Of a stretch of DNA of 64,000 bases, positions 14,040 to 26,605 are shown one piece after another (the first letter of the stretch is position 1; every line of letters starts with the position of its first letter). The position numbers and the translations under genes were made by a program. The notes below the pieces were generated by a model, which made no database searches, was not told the origin of the DNA, and saw only the letters and a program-made list of their open reading frames with translations. The stretch spans positions 24,799,709 to 24,863,708 of the forward strand of contig NC_132896.1 in assembly GCF_030463535.1 (NCBI RefSeq), read 5' to 3'. The stretch comes from Salminus brasiliensis (taxonomy: Eukaryota; Chordata; Actinopteri; Characiformes; Bryconidae).

Positions 14040-15780
14040 TATATAATTCGGTAGGTGGTAGCTTGTCTGACGCAGGTAGAGGGTACCCCAGCGGCAGTCT
14101 TCCAGCAGGTCGGGCTGGGTGACCATTTACTCAGAGAAGGTAAAGAGACAGAATCAGGTCTGAATGGATTTTATGGAGAGCAGAGAATGCTGAGCAGTAT
14201 CAGAGTGTGTCTGACGACTCCGGCAGATCTGAGTATAACAGCCTAATTAAAAGGAGAGAACCAGAAAGTAACACAGACACGGGAGCTCCCTGAAATGCTA
14301 GGATTCATCTGCTCCACCGTCCACAAACCTGAGTGATCACGTGCAAGTAGCGAGACGACAGCTCCAGCATACTATAAGTATACTATAATTCCTTGTGCCC
14401 GTAAACCCCTGGACCTACAACCTTTATCTAACGGGAAACATTAATTACCAAAAGTTAAACTAAACAGATGAGTTTTCAACCTAGATTTAAAGATTGAGAC
14501 TGTGTCTAAATCACAAAAAAATCAGCCTAATCTAACGTTAAGTCTGATTATTTATTTTAATGTAAATGGAGAACCTCGGTTTTGTTACTGTTAAGAAGAA
14601 GGAAGTTATGTGACATCCAGAGTTGTATATCCTTTTCACAGTTCTCAATTTTTTTTTAATCTAAATGTATTGTCAGGTTTGGCTGATGTATAGAGCTGTG
14701 TGTCATCTGCATTACATTGGAAATTAACGTCATGTCTGCTTATACCTGAGCCCAGTGGTAACATGTATAATGTAAATAATAGCAGCCCTAAAATAGAGCC
14801 TTGCAGAACTCTATATATATTTACTTTTGTGTAATTTGAAGATAAATCTTTTATCTTTATGAACTAATAGCGTTCAGTTAGATATGATTTGAACTACAAT
14901 AGGGCTGTTCCTGTGATTCCAACCATTTTCTCTAATCATTTTAGTAGAAGAGAGGGATCTATTGTATCAAATGCTGCACTGAGGTCTAGTAGGCCTAATA
15001 AAGATATGTAGCCTTGATCAGAGGCAGGAAGGAGATGGTCTTCACTAGGGCTGCCTTCGTGCTGTGATGGGGTCTGAATCCAGATTGGAAATTCTCATAA
15101 ATTTTTACATGCATATTTACTCAGGTATAAGAGTTGTTGGGCCACAGCTTTTTCTAATATATTGGATATAAATGTTAAGTTGGAGATGGGTCTGTAATTA
15201 GACAATACACTGAGATCAAGATTTGGTTTCTTGAGTAAAGGTTTTATGACTGCTAATTTAGGGGTTTTGGGTACATGCCCTAAGCTAAGGGGTGGATTTA
15301 CTATTGTTAAAAGAGGTCTGATTATAATTGGGAGTATTTCTTTTAATATTTTTGAGGGAACTGGCTTGAGTGTACAGGTTGTACAATTTGCTGAGGAAAT
15401 ATTTTTTTCTAGTTCCGGCTACGGAAGTGGGTAGAAGGCTTCCAGCCTTTGTTTTACAACTAAGTTATGTTCTAAAACAGCTACACCAGGTGATGGCCAT
15501 GTTTGATTTAATAAGGAGGGTTGGATTTGTTGTCTAATGTTTTCTATTTTATTATTAAAATAGTCCCTAAAGCATTAGTGGTTAAATAAGCTGGATTCTG
15601 GGGTTGAGTATCTGCCTGGCTTTTAGTAAGTTTAGAAATACTCTGGGATTGTTTTTGTTATCCTTGATCAGCAAGGCCAAATACGCTGAGTGAGCCTTAT
15701 TGAGTGCCTTTCTATATTGACTAAGGCTGTCCTTCCAGCCAGAGTAGAATTACTTGGTATAAACTTCTATTTTACATTCA
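14040..15780 (-). mobile_element. Non-LTR retrotransposon (LINE), reverse-transcriptase fragment
   Basis: On the minus strand the reverse-transcriptase domain can be read despite several stops. Near 14,950-15,000 it gives LLDLSAAFDTID, a core palm motif, and near 14,700-14,760 it gives NADDTQLY, the A/FxDD catalytic motif typical of L2/CR1/Rex-like LINEs. The 5' part towards 15,770 reads WKDSLSQYRKALNKA, matching the pre-RT region. The 3' end lies towards 14,040. The copy is truncated and carries multiple stops. Confidence 0.8.
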
Positions 15781-16129
15781 TTTCCATTCAAAGTTAAGAT
15801 AATTTAAAGTTTGTTTGTTGTTTTGGTATCTCCTCTTCTTCTCCATTCCTAAGTCACCATTTTGGAAATACATGGTTTTTATTAGACACAGATAATATAT
15901 ATTTATTTTATTTGCCCCACAGAATTCTGAAAAGTGTTTCTTTAAAGTTATGCTTTCATGGTGATCACATTCATATAAAAATCTCAAAGTAAAATAATTA
16001 TACTGGCACAAAACTTAGGTTTTCAGTGTAACAGAAAAATAACTTTTTAGTGTATATGATTCTCACAAGTTTAAGTGCTTATTAGGGGCTTTTCCCTTAA
16101 ATACTGAATCGAAGAGGAGGAAGGAAGGA

Positions 16130-16300
16130 TATATTCCCTCTGCTTCATAGAACTTTTTATACCTGAACCGTTTATACCTGGTCACTTCATGTGACTAGTA
16201 TCTGGATTGTTGCCACACGCATTCACACAGACCACCTCCTCAAGTAGTTTGTATCTGGTTTAAATGTGTCTTGTGGGTGCATTTACACTTACATTTTATG
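16130..16300. repeat. Dispersed repeat, family shared with 20.5 and 34.9 kb
   Basis: Blocks such as cctggtcacttcatgtgac and tctggtttaaatgtgtcttg correspond, partly in inverted orientation, to the copies at 20,500-20,790 and 34,895-35,245. It is probably a short non-autonomous DNA transposon. Confidence 0.45.
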
Positions 16301-16384
16301 TGGTTAGGCGTTATACAGATATAATCCCGATACTTCAAAATAAATATAAATTTGTTCGGTTGGTTTGGGAACTGTACAGCTTTA

Positions 16385-16610
16385 CTGTCACTGTCACAGT
16401 TTTAAGCAAGGCAAGGCAAGTTAATTTTTAAAAGTTTTTCCAGCATCTCAGTGATGTAAATGGGACCTAGTCTATTTAGTGATTTACAGACAAGTAGTAA
16501 TATTTTGAATGCTTCAGAATCTCTAAACTTAGTGACCAAGTTTCTAAAAAAGAGTGAACTCACTATTTCAGTTATTACTCCATGGGCTTTTGTGCTAGTT
16601 TAACTTACGT
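16385..16610. repeat. LINE-associated fragment (tentative)
   Basis: The stretch gggacctagtctatttagtg, with 'tttacagacaagtagtaata' after it, resembles a segment found with fish LINEs of the type at 14.0-15.8 kb. No frame is preserved, and I assign it by recollection of the sequence style only. Confidence 0.35.
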
Positions 16611-17039
16611 TTAGTCATTTAGTTAGTAAAGATACTTTAATCTCAGGGTGGCTACTCTTGTTTGTTTGAACAGACTAAAACTGACATTGTCTTAAATATC
16701 AGCTTGTCTTTAGGAAAAAAACCAATATATTAAGCATCAGGTGTGTTCACAACCGACATTAACATATGTATGACAGAAGGCTGCATGTAGTGGTCTGCAT
16801 AAGGCAGGTATATCCTTCGGTCCTTTGTGATTCACACAAGAAGTAGTAAAAAAAAACAAAACTCAAACTCTATCCGCTGGGTCTTTAAACCTGGCTTATT
16901 ATTCAATGTCTTGATATCAGTATTCAACATAAACATATGTTAACAGTGCCAAGTACAGTTGTGAATAGGATCCAAATGTAGCAAGAGACATGATTTTAAA
17001 AAGTGTGTGGTACAGTTTCTCTTGTTGCATGGAGGCCTA

Positions 17040-18000
17040 CTGTTTTGATAATGTAATGCCCATTTGAACTCAATGTCACACCATCACAATTAGGTTTAAG
17101 TCCAGACTTTGACTAGGCCACTCGAAAAGCTTAGTTTTGTTTGAGCGTTTTAACTTAAGATGAAGTTGTCTTGCTGTATAACCCAACTGAGCTTTAGCTT
17201 CAGATAACTGAATCAGACTGTGTCAGTATTAAACCTCAGTTTTGGATTGCTAATATACACTTTTTATTGCAATTTGACATGCTAAATTGCTAATTTGGCA
17301 TGCAAATTTGTTACAGTGTTACTGTAATGTTGTTGGGATGTGGCTATATCCCAACACATCTTTACTGAGGCAACTACACTAATAAAGACAATTGTAATGG
17401 TGGCTACTTTTTTAAAAACAATGTGTGGAAGCCATGCAGAGCATGTGGCAGGTCTGCACGGAGACTCATCTGTGATAAGGCAGGCAGATGCGGATGGCAT
17501 GACATTGGTGGAGTGAGTAGGCAGGGTTGATACTAGATTTTGTAAGCAGGATGTTTGGCAAGCCAGCTGCTTCTGAAAAGATTCCCCACTGTTCCAAGTT
17601 TTGTCCATTTGGAAATAATGGCTTTGGGATTGTAAGAATGTGGCTTGTTGATGTCCCAGAACCTTGGAGATAGCTTTGTAACCCTTTTCAGACTGATAGT
17701 TCAACATTTTTCATCTCTTCTGAAAGTTGTTTTAATCACCACATACTGTTTAAAATGTTATTTCTAAGTGATCTTTGGATTCAACAGGGCTGGCAGCAAT
17801 CAAACCTGGGTGTGTCTAGTTTAATTGATCTCAATTATCACCTAAATTTGCTTGGGTAACTAAAGGGGGCAATTACTTTTTCCACAAAGTGCCAGATGGG
17901 GTTTTTTCACCTTTAATAAATGAAATGATCAGTTAAAATGTTAAAAATACATGTTTTGCTTACTCCAGGTGTCTTTGTCTCATATTAAAATGTAGTTTTC
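17040..18000 (-). mobile_element. Tc1-like relic, third family
   Basis: The minus strand at 17,560-17,707 gives YQSEKGYKAISKVLG and then SHYFQMDKTWNSGESF, a decayed Tc1 transposase N-terminal helix-turn-helix. The left part (17,110-17,180) carries the antisense of the core (gactttgactaggccactcg). The right part ends in non-coding terminal sequence (gggggcaattactttttcca). A second small piece of the same family is at 18,120-18,200. Confidence 0.65.
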
Positions 18001-19636
18001 CCAATGCAGCTTTCCCATGAATACCATTTTTGCCCATATTCTCTTTAATGCTGATATCATGAATGCAGATCTGTATCTGAGGCGAGGCAGGCCTGAAGGT
18101 CTTTAGATGTTTGTCTCAGTTCTTTTCATCATGGTAAGCCAGACCCTTCTGGGAAGAATCACCAGTGTTCCAAGTTTTGTCCATTTCCAAAGTTTTAAAG
18201 TTTTCTGTGTGCTTAGTTATTTGGTCTAGAGCCTGTATATTCTAGGTGGTGCCTGAAGATGATAGAATATACAGTTAATGTATGAAAGGAAGAGATTATG
18301 AAAATTAAATATTTCCTTACTCTCTCAGGCTGCAAGAGCACGTTCCTCATGTAAAACACGTAGGCCAGTGCTATTGAGAAGTGCTTTACAACCAGTGTAA
18401 ATAAGGTGTGTCACATAAATTACGCTGAGTGTCAAACTCAGTCTTGTAGTGATAACATTAGCCTTGAATTCTGTCTTTGTTTTTACACAGTTCTTGACTA
18501 AAACCACCAGCTGTGAAAGCAACAACACTGGATAAAGAGTAAGTATTCAAGATGTTCATGTAGTTTCTTACATATAGTTATCACTAACTACTACTGAGGA
18601 ACCTGACAAACATGCATGGTGCTGTAAAACCAACTGATTTTTATTATTATTGCTTGTAGTCAGGAATTGTCAAGGTTTGAGGACTTAATTTTCCTAATGG
18701 TCCCACATTTGAACCAGCAGCTACACAAATGGCTGGCCACTGATTTATTGAGCTGCACTTGGATGAGTTTTATACAGTGACAAATCTTAACAGTACTTAT
18801 ACAGTTCTTGGTTGATGAATGTGGAACACTCTATTCATAGCATAACGCTCCTGATGTTCCCAACAATGTGCATTGTTGTGGTGTATTGATGCGTTTGAGG
18901 TTAAAGTGTCACCGGATGTGGAGGTAACCTACGTTCCAATCTCGTGGTCAAGCTTGCCACGTGGTGAAATAGAAGATAAATTCTAACGCCTGTCTTGCCT
19001 AAGGCATCATCTCTCTATATTTAGCAAGTCGTCAGGCTATTTCGAGACGTTTTCTGTGAATTTTACAACTGCGCTCTGGGCCCCAAGACAGGCTGCCTTT
19101 GTTGAAAGCAGCCCATGCTCATTTTAAAGCTATTTAGGAGTCATGTGCTGCTATCAGGTGGTGTTTTCTTTTCCCAAATGGTCATGGAGCTGGCCCATCC
19201 AAACGTGCCATGCTGTCACTCTCAAGCATAATCCCACCCCAGCTGTGTCACTTTCTTTTCCAGGTGTAATATCTTACCATAAAGAAAATATTAAGGCCGA
19301 ATAAGGAATACCAAATGTGAACTGTTTAAATTGCTCTGGCTAAATACTGCTGGGTTATTGCCTTCTGGGTTATTGTCTGAAAATTAGAATCCCTATAAAA
19401 TGCAATGCGGCTTGAGATTGTATGATTACTAAAGTGGTTTCGATAAATAAACAATGCCTATGAATTTAGTGAAAATTAAATGGGTATGTAGGAAGACAGG
19501 AGGAAAAGAAGGCATAACTTAACAGTGGGTAAAATGTAACTGAATGTACAAACAGTAGTAGTTAAATGCATGCTCAGTAATCCAGTCAATGTTTTAACCA
19601 TACATACTTAAAAACACCAAAACGCTTCAGAAATAC

Positions 19637-19894
19637 AGATCCTTTAAGTCCTATACGTTGTAAGCTGGGGCCTCAGTGGATCACATCAATGATTTACAAG
19701 CTGTCCTTGCACCACTTTTAGTAGGTACTACTTACTGCATACTGGGAACACCTGCAGATGCTTGGACTCATTTGTCTAGCCATCACAATTTGGCCCTTGT
19801 CAAAGTGTCTGAGATTTTTGTGCTCGTCCATTATTCCTACTTCCCACACATCAACTTCAAAAACTGACTGTTCACTCGCTGCCTGATATATATA
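19637..19894 (-). mobile_element. Tc1-like relic, 'DKGQ' family, copy 2
   Basis: The minus strand encodes RHFDKGQIVMARQM and a downstream SQYAVSSTY, the same transposase N-terminus as at 9.9 kb. It stops abruptly where another Tc1-like element starts at about 19,895, at a TA-rich junction, which suggests a nested insertion. Confidence 0.65.
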
Positions 19895-20450
19895 CAGTGG
19901 TATGCAAACACATGGGCACCCCTGGCCAAAATTTCTGTTACTGTAAACTGTTAAGTTAATAGATGATGAACTGATCTCCAAAAGGCATACAGTTAAAGAT
20001 TGCAATTTTCTTTCAACATTACAAGCAAGGTTGTTTTTGTTTTGTTTTTGTTTTTTTACAATTTTAGAGCAAATTATCGCCAAAGTCTCAGATCCCATTT
20101 AGCTTATCAGAGCTATAGCTTATTTGCAGTCATCGTTAGGAAAGATTACATGATACAAATTTCAAGACTTTATAAATACTCTGACTCTTCAAACATTGTC
20201 CCAACAATCAGAAGCCATGGCTCCTATAGCTCTAAATATTAAAATACCTGATGTCCATAAAGCAGGAGAAGGCTATAAAGAAAGCTATAGGAAGATAGCA
20301 ACATGTTTTCAACTAGTCATTTCCTCAATTTTTTATGTAATTAGAAATTGGAAGTTGACTGGAATGTTGAAGGTCAAGGTAAAGTCTGGAAGACCAAGAA
20401 CACTTCTATGAGTAGCCTAGAAAGGCATATCAAAGCCTGTTCTACTCTGC
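19895..20450 (+). mobile_element. Tc1-like element, 5' fragment
   Basis: It begins with the family end (catgggcacccctggccaaa) and continues into a forward transposase N-terminus at 20,196-20,411. That frame contains DVHKAGEGYKESYRKIA, VIRNWKLTG and KSGRPR, the helix-turn-helix and GRPR hook of Tc1 transposases. The catalytic DDE half is absent. Confidence 0.7.
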
Positions 20451-20499
20451 AGCAATACCTACACAAATATAACACAAATTAGTCATCAGACAAACTTTT

Positions 20500-20790
20500 C
20501 AAACTTTTCCTGTTTCCACCTAGTCACTTCTTTCCTCTTGAGTATCAGGATTATATCTAGAGAAGGCCAAACCACATGAAATTCCAAGTGTTAATCCACC
20601 CAAGATGCATTTAAACCAGATACAAATCTGATTACTCAAACCAGTTCAGGAGGTGATCTGAGACGCATTTGAGTCATAAATCATAGCGGTGTAAACATAT
20701 CCATCTTTCCAAGATGCATTCAACAATCAAAACCCCTCCCAGTACAATCAAAGCACCAGTAATAAAAAGCACCAAAAATTATTCATCATG
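20500..20790 (+). repeat. Dispersed repeat, family shared with 16.1 and 34.9 kb
   Basis: It shares ordered blocks with 34,895-35,245: agatgcatttaaaccagata, gaggtgatctgagacgcatt and agcggtgtaaacatatccat against the equivalent words there. No coding capacity. Probably a non-autonomous DNA element. Confidence 0.55.
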
Positions 20791-21049
20791 TCTTCAAAGA
20801 CACAAGCCTAATGTTACACAAGCCTAATGCATTTTGCCTAATGACTAATTAAAATAAAATCTATGTTTTTGGCCACAGTGAGAAAATAATGAGTAGTAAA
20901 AATAAAAATGGATTCAGATCATTTCCAGCAAATTCTGGAAAAAAGCATTACACCTATAAAACGTGTAGATTAAAAGAAGATGGCTTCTACAGCAGGATAA
21001 TTTGCAACTGAAAATTTGCTATGGCCCTTACAGTCCCCTGACCTAGACA

Positions 21050-21510
21050 TCACCCTCAGCTGCCACCTACCAGTCCGGCCAGCGGGCACCCCCACCCGCC
21101 GCCACCCATGGCGGACCGGCGGCTCTCCCGCCTGCCGCTGCTGCCTGTTTGGTGGCCATGTTGAAACCTAGATGGACTCGTGGCTGTCTGCCACTATTAT
21201 CACCACTATTACCTTTCTGTTGTATCTGGTTTAGTCATTTTTATCATTAATGTTTAAATAGTTCTGACCAGAGGAGGATGGGTCCCCCTTGTGAGTCTCG
21301 GTTCCTCCCAAGTTTTCTTCCTCCAGCTTTGAGGGAGTTTTTCCTTGCCACTGTCGCCGTTTGGCTTGCTCACAGAGTCCTTCATGTTATTTCTTCTTTC
21401 TTCTCTGTCTCTGTCCTTTATTAAGTACTAATTATGTAAAGCTGCTTTGTGACGACAACAGTTGTAAAAAGCGCTATACAAATAAATCTGACTTGACTTG
21501 ACTTGACATC
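21050..21510 (+). repeat. Retroposon 3' end with TTGAC tail
   Basis: It contains the familiar fish repeat segment ctcggttcctcccaagtttt, then gagggagtttttccttgcca and gtaaagctgctttgtgacga. It ends in a short tandem tail of ttgac units at 21,487-21,508. A short-unit microsatellite tail is the signature of a CR1/L2-type LINE or its SINE partner. No frame is preserved. Confidence 0.65.
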
Positions 21511-22254
21511 ATCAAAATTCTGTGAATAGATCTTAAAAGTGCAGTATATAGCCCTTGAATTTCACAAGGATTCTTTAAGACATTTTACTTTTTTATTATT
21601 CTGAACGGTCAAAAATCCTTTTATATGTTACATGTTAATGTTAATACAACTGTTATATATTTATTGAATAAAACTGTTTCAAGTAGAATATGCTTCTGGT
21701 CATCCTCTTGTATACTCACTGACAGCAGTTGGCCAGATGTTTCAGAAGATTCACCCTGTTTTGTACCATGAACAGTGTTTTCATCATACATGTTATTAAG
21801 CTTTGTGTATAAATCACACTTAACTCTCTAAATGGTTGTCTAGCTAGGCTAAAATACAGCCGCCACACAGCAGGGTCCGCAAAGAAAAAATATGAGCAGT
21901 CCATATTAATCTGTATAAATTCTAATGTACTGTCCAAAATAACTTTTCACTTGTATTATTTTGAATGCAGATACATTTGTCTGTTTCAGGCTGAAAATCT
22001 CATCTAGTTTAGACAACATACTGTTATATTTAAGTAACTGTGTGCCATTTAGCCAGACTGTGTTAACAACTGTTACCTCTGCCTGTTACAATTACTATTT
22101 TTACTTACACTTTTTATTATAATGTGCTGATCTTCCCTTTTCGTTGTCCTTTAGGACTAAAAGAAAATACTAAATCTCTAAAGCGAGAAAGGTGAGAGAA
22201 GCAGCTAAACTGGTCCAAACGCTAAACTCGCAGAACTGAATGAAAATTAGCTTG

Positions 22255-22640
22255 ACTAAGCAAACTAAATGTGACTTATGGATCGCTGGCTCTAATCCCG
22301 GGTCATGCTGCCTGCCATCAGCAGCCGGAGCCAGAGAGAGCACAATTGCCCTTGCTCTCTTCGGATGGGTGGATCTCTCTCTCTCTCTCTCTCTCTCTCT
22401 TCATATCACTTCAATGAGATGCTGGCAGTCACAGGTGTCTTCTAGCAGATGTATCCTCTGAATGTCTGGTGGTTGCCTGGAGACATTGCATTTGATAAAG
22501 GTGGTGGCTGGTTGTGCATTTGTCGGAGAAGGCATGTGTCGGTCCTCACCCTCTCATTGTCAGGAGCATTAGATGTAATGGGTGATGTGGAGCATTAGGG
22601 GGAGATTACTAATGAGTGGGTTGGGTAATTGGCTAATCTT
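22255..22640 (+). repeat. SINE-like dispersed repeat
   Basis: It shares the blocks gccatcagcagccggagc and gagagagcacaa with 41,055-41,350, followed by the gagatgctgg segment and the 'gtgtcggtcctcaccctc' segment, all in the same order. It contains an internal TC microsatellite that the other copy lacks. Confidence 0.6.
22374..22401 (+). repeat. (TC)n microsatellite
   Basis: About 14 uninterrupted TC units inside the SINE-like repeat. Confidence 0.9.
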
Positions 22641-23592
22641 AAACTTAAAATAAATATTTTTTAAAAAGTTAATGAGTAAAACCCTTTGCTCACTAATCCT
22701 CCTTTATGAGTGAATATAAGTACTATGACTTTTTGTCATGTTTGTTATATTGTAACAATAGACAATGTACTTTTCTGAGCATATCAAGCATATCTTCAGC
22801 GCTACTGATCTACTCTTGTTTAATTGGATGAAGTGCAGCACATCCTGAATAAAGATCACTGTACTAAAGTATGGGATAGTACTTAAATAGTAGTTTTAAA
22901 AATCTATTGTTACAGATGCATTTTTTTTTGTGATCACGTGCATCGTGATAAATATTGTGTATCCTGAAATTGGTTTTAAATATTGTGATGTTCCTTTTTT
23001 TTTACCATATCGCCAACCCTGACTATCACTTGAACTACACTGTACAACCTTGTGTAGTCAAAAGGCATTAAACTAGTTGGCTTATTTAAATAAATGCTCT
23101 AAATAAAACAATCTATCAAAATATCCATGAAGAGTCTATGATCTTTACATCAGTCCAACCCATGTTCTACCCATGTTCCACTTTGTACAGATCATCAACT
23201 TTCTAAGAGTATGTGTAACAGAGATGCTATCCAACCACAGCTTCCAGTATAACAGATTTACATGATAGAGATGGTGAGAGGTGGAGGGCATGTGTTACGT
23301 GCCCAAACACTATTACTCCATGCTTCCAGTTTGGGACTAATCCAATTTGTAAGATTGATGTGCTGGGTTTGAAGCGGAGACCATTGTTGCATGAGAACAA
23401 TGTAGTGTGGCGCCCTCGGTTTAGCAGCTGCACCCGTTTAAAATAAAGAGGCACGCGGCTCCCACAGTGCAGCAGTCGTGTGTGGTAGAGGGGCAGAGCT
23501 GCAGTGAGGGCATGTTCGGGAGCGCTGTGAGAACTGTAGTGTGTGCTGGGAGGACATCTCAGCTCATTGGTCCTCCAAACGACCACAGCAGC

Positions 23593-23600
23593 TATAAAAG
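23593..23600 (+). promoter_or_regulatory. TATA box of the endothelin receptor gene
   Basis: The octamer tataaaag sits in a locally GC-rich block (23.45-23.75 kb), unlike the AT-rich surroundings. A start site would be expected near 23,623. That places the following GC-rich segment, which ends in good splice donors, as a non-coding first exon of the receptor. The assignment to this gene is inferred from strand and position. Confidence 0.5.
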
Positions 23601-23622
23601 TGCCCACAGAGCGGCGGCAGCA

Positions 23623-23943
23623 GCGGCAGCAGCGGCAGTTAGCATCACTGACAGAAGGATGGGACCTTGAGGAGCTCTTATCGAGCAGCAGGACATTCAC
23701 ACAACAGCAAGGCTTCCAAAATCGCTAAACGGCGTCCGTTTTCGTCTGGCCAAGCATCCCTGAAGCAAGGCAGACAACAAAATAGCTGGAATAATCGAGG
23801 AATTAGGAGGCGAACAGAGGGATTGTGTGTGGAGAGAGCTGAACTCGTCCGCAAAGTGAAGGTAGCTAGCTAGTAAACTTTTACTTTTACGGCAGGTTCG
23901 GTGACCTCAGACCTGACAGGATTTATTCCTCTTTGTCCTGAAG
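23623..23943 (+). other. ednrb2: Putative non-coding first exon (5' UTR) of ednrb2
   Basis: A GC-rich stretch downstream of the TATA box with no long start-initiated frame. Two possible donors close it: aag|gtagct after 23,861 and aag|gtaaaa after 23,943. The next exon has a good acceptor (ttggcacag) at 28,371. It contains a four-codon upstream open frame at 23,659-23,670 (ATG to TGA). GGC/CAG triplet repeats lie at 23,611-23,638. The exact start and donor need transcript data. Confidence 0.4.
23659..23670 (+). other. Minimal upstream open reading frame
   Basis: ATG GGA CCT TGA within the putative leader, with A at -3 and G at +4, a good initiation context. If this exon is in the mRNA, it could lower translation of the receptor. 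Confidence 0.35.
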
Positions 23944-24284
23944 GTAAAATAAACAATACAAGTTCTGTTTAAATGTATTATGTACAGAAAAACCTTTTTA
24001 TCGTATTATTTTCTGCGTAGCCTTCCTTACTTTGGCTGTTATTAAGCTAGAAATACAATAATAATATGTCCTGGTTAAGCTGTACGGTGTGTATTGAGGG
24101 ACACCCGTATTATTTTTCATTTTAAATGCTGTTATTTAATATTTTGTGCAAGAATAAGTTCTATAAGTAAATTATTATGTTTTATTTATTAGATTTTTTT
24201 TTTTTTTTTTTGTGATAAAATCACAGATATCTCTGTCCAGCACCCAAATAAGAGGCGCTATATCAGACAAAAGGCAAAAAGTCT

Positions 24285-24970
24285 GGCATCTAAGGTTTGC
24301 TTCTCTGGCAAAATACTTAGCTAGCTAACATATGAAGATATATTGGGTTCTGACTGAGTACAAAACTAAAGAATCTGCTTTGGCTGAGTGACTAGCTACA
24401 TCTCACTTCATTAAAAAGGATATTCTTTAAAAGGGGCTTATTTGTATAGGTTGAGTAGTTCTTCTCTATGATGGGCAACCTCTTTAAAGAAGAGTAGCTA
24501 GCTAAATAAGAAGAGCCTTATCGGTTAGTTTACTCATTCTTCTTACTCGAACTGACCGTTATTTTGCCAATACAGTGGATTTAGATTAATCGTTAAAGCC
24601 ACTAGAGCATGTGTTTAACTTACTGTTAAGGCTCCCTACAAAGAATATCTGTCAGCGTTGTCCCAGAAACCAGATCATTACTGATGTTTCAGAGAGGACA
24701 GTTTTTCCCTCCATCCGCAACTAAAGGAATGATTCTCCAAAAAATTGCATTTCCTCCAAATAGTCATGCCTTAGACAAGGCATGTTTGAGATCTGAGGTT
24801 TGCTTCTTTAGCAAAATACTGAACATGCTTCCATTACTTGTTTGCTGTCTGAGCCAAAGCTCCAGTGCAAAACTAAAGATCAGACTCTGGACCTGCTTTG
24901 GCTGAGTGACTACATTTCACCCTTAAAGAGGAGGAGGAGGAGGGGGGGGGTGTTTAAAAGGGGCTTTTTT
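24285..24970 (+). repeat. Diverged direct duplication in first intron
   Basis: 24,285-24,445 and 24,790-24,970 share an ordered series of words: aggtttgcttct, gcaaaatact, gcaaaactaaaga, gctttggctgagtgacta and aaaaggggctt. Spacing is similar in both. The second copy has a GGA-rich insertion near 24,930. Confidence 0.6.
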
Positions 24971-26605
24971 TTTTTAGTAAAGGCAATGGTTCTATATAGG
25001 ATCATAAACAACCCCAATTCAACAAGAACCAGAATTCAGTGGGCAACATCTTGCATATAGCTCTTAAAACATGGGTTAACTGGCTATGGTTATTTACATA
25101 AATGAAATAGTATATGTATGTAATATATATCATCAAAATGGCTACACTTTTGTTCCTACATTGTTGTAATTTGCCTTTTCAGGAGTACACAGCCCTTTTT
25201 GCCAGGAATGCGAGATTTGTTAGAAGAATACGGAGAATTCATAGCTTTTTTGACGTTTTTGTTCTGAATAAAGGCAGCAAAACTACTGCGAGATGTAAAC
25301 ACTAAGTTTAGAAATCTAAAAGTGAAAGTTGATCTCATTACTGACACTTCAGTTAAAGTAGCAAATGAAAAGAGAGAACATGCGTCAGTCAAGATTGATG
25401 GCAAATTTGCAGTCTTTAGCAGCTGGCTTTTCTCTTATTGAAACGGATTGTTTTCACTAGGAGTTGTTCAGCCACGATGTGAAAACACTGTCTGTCAAAG
25501 TTCCCATTTGGGAAAACAATAGAAGGATTCAAAACACTCAACATCGCCCTGAGGCTACTTCGGGATGACTTGATGAATCGGCACATGGTAGCAAGGCAGC
25601 TGGTCCATTATGTTTCTTCCCATGAAACATCTTGACATTGAGTGTGCAGCGGTAGTCAGTGTGTACCCCCCCCATTTCTGCACAAGGTCAGGACTGATGG
25701 CCTCTGGCCTCCTCTTTAGTTGCCTATCTTCATTTTCAATGCCATTGTGTGACCAGTACATTGACTTCTTTGTTGTATATGCTGTCCACTTGCTGGTTTG
25801 GGTCTGCCACCAAATGACTGTTTACTACAATTTTGCCCTTATCGAACCCTTGTTTCAGAGATAACCACTATAAATGTAAAATGTGGTTGGTAGCGTGTCA
25901 GTATCTGCAAGTAGCTTTTAATTAGCTTTGAAGGCCCACACAGCAGTGACCCTTTTTTCTGTTCATCCAATCAGTTTATACAGCATAATACGTTTCTTTT
26001 TGCTAAATACCATGTGCAACATACAGCATCATCACACAGTATCATATTGTAGTAATAACAACTGTTGACTAAATTCTCACAATGCTCTTATTCTCAACAT
26101 TGCTCAACAATTAGTTATCTAGCTTGCCAGTTTTCAAGTCATGCCACATATGTTTTAGTGGTCAGTCAATCAAGCTATTCATACTGAGGGGGGCACACAT
26201 GACTTGTGATGCCCTTAAGACAAGACAAAAAAAGGCTTTCTCTGTCTATAGTCCCAGCCCAGCCCTCAAGAAGTAATATAATAATATTCAGGGGCCCAGA
26301 GGGGAGGTGGGGTGGGGTGGGATTTTTGAAGAACCAGAGGACCGGGTTTACAGAGTATAAAAAACTCACACAAATCACACAAAGACCTTCTAGAAGGACT
26401 AAGCCTGCCATTGTTTACCAACTAATACCAAGCCAACAGAGGCAAAAATAGTGTTGTAGGCCTGGATATTCCTCTGAAGTTGTAGTTGAATTGTAGTGAC
26501 ATGCATCCATTATCTTATTTGGAAGTTGAGAGTTATACTTAATGATAAAATGAAGAACAAGTGTGAAGAATGGTGTTTTGTTTTTGTAAGGATTTGTATT
26601 TTAAC

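Noticed and set aside
23227-23700. 157-codon minus-strand frame across the promoter region
   Set aside because: Its Cys/Ser/Arg-rich reading comes from the GC-rich triplet repeats and it is antisense to the receptor leader; no domain.
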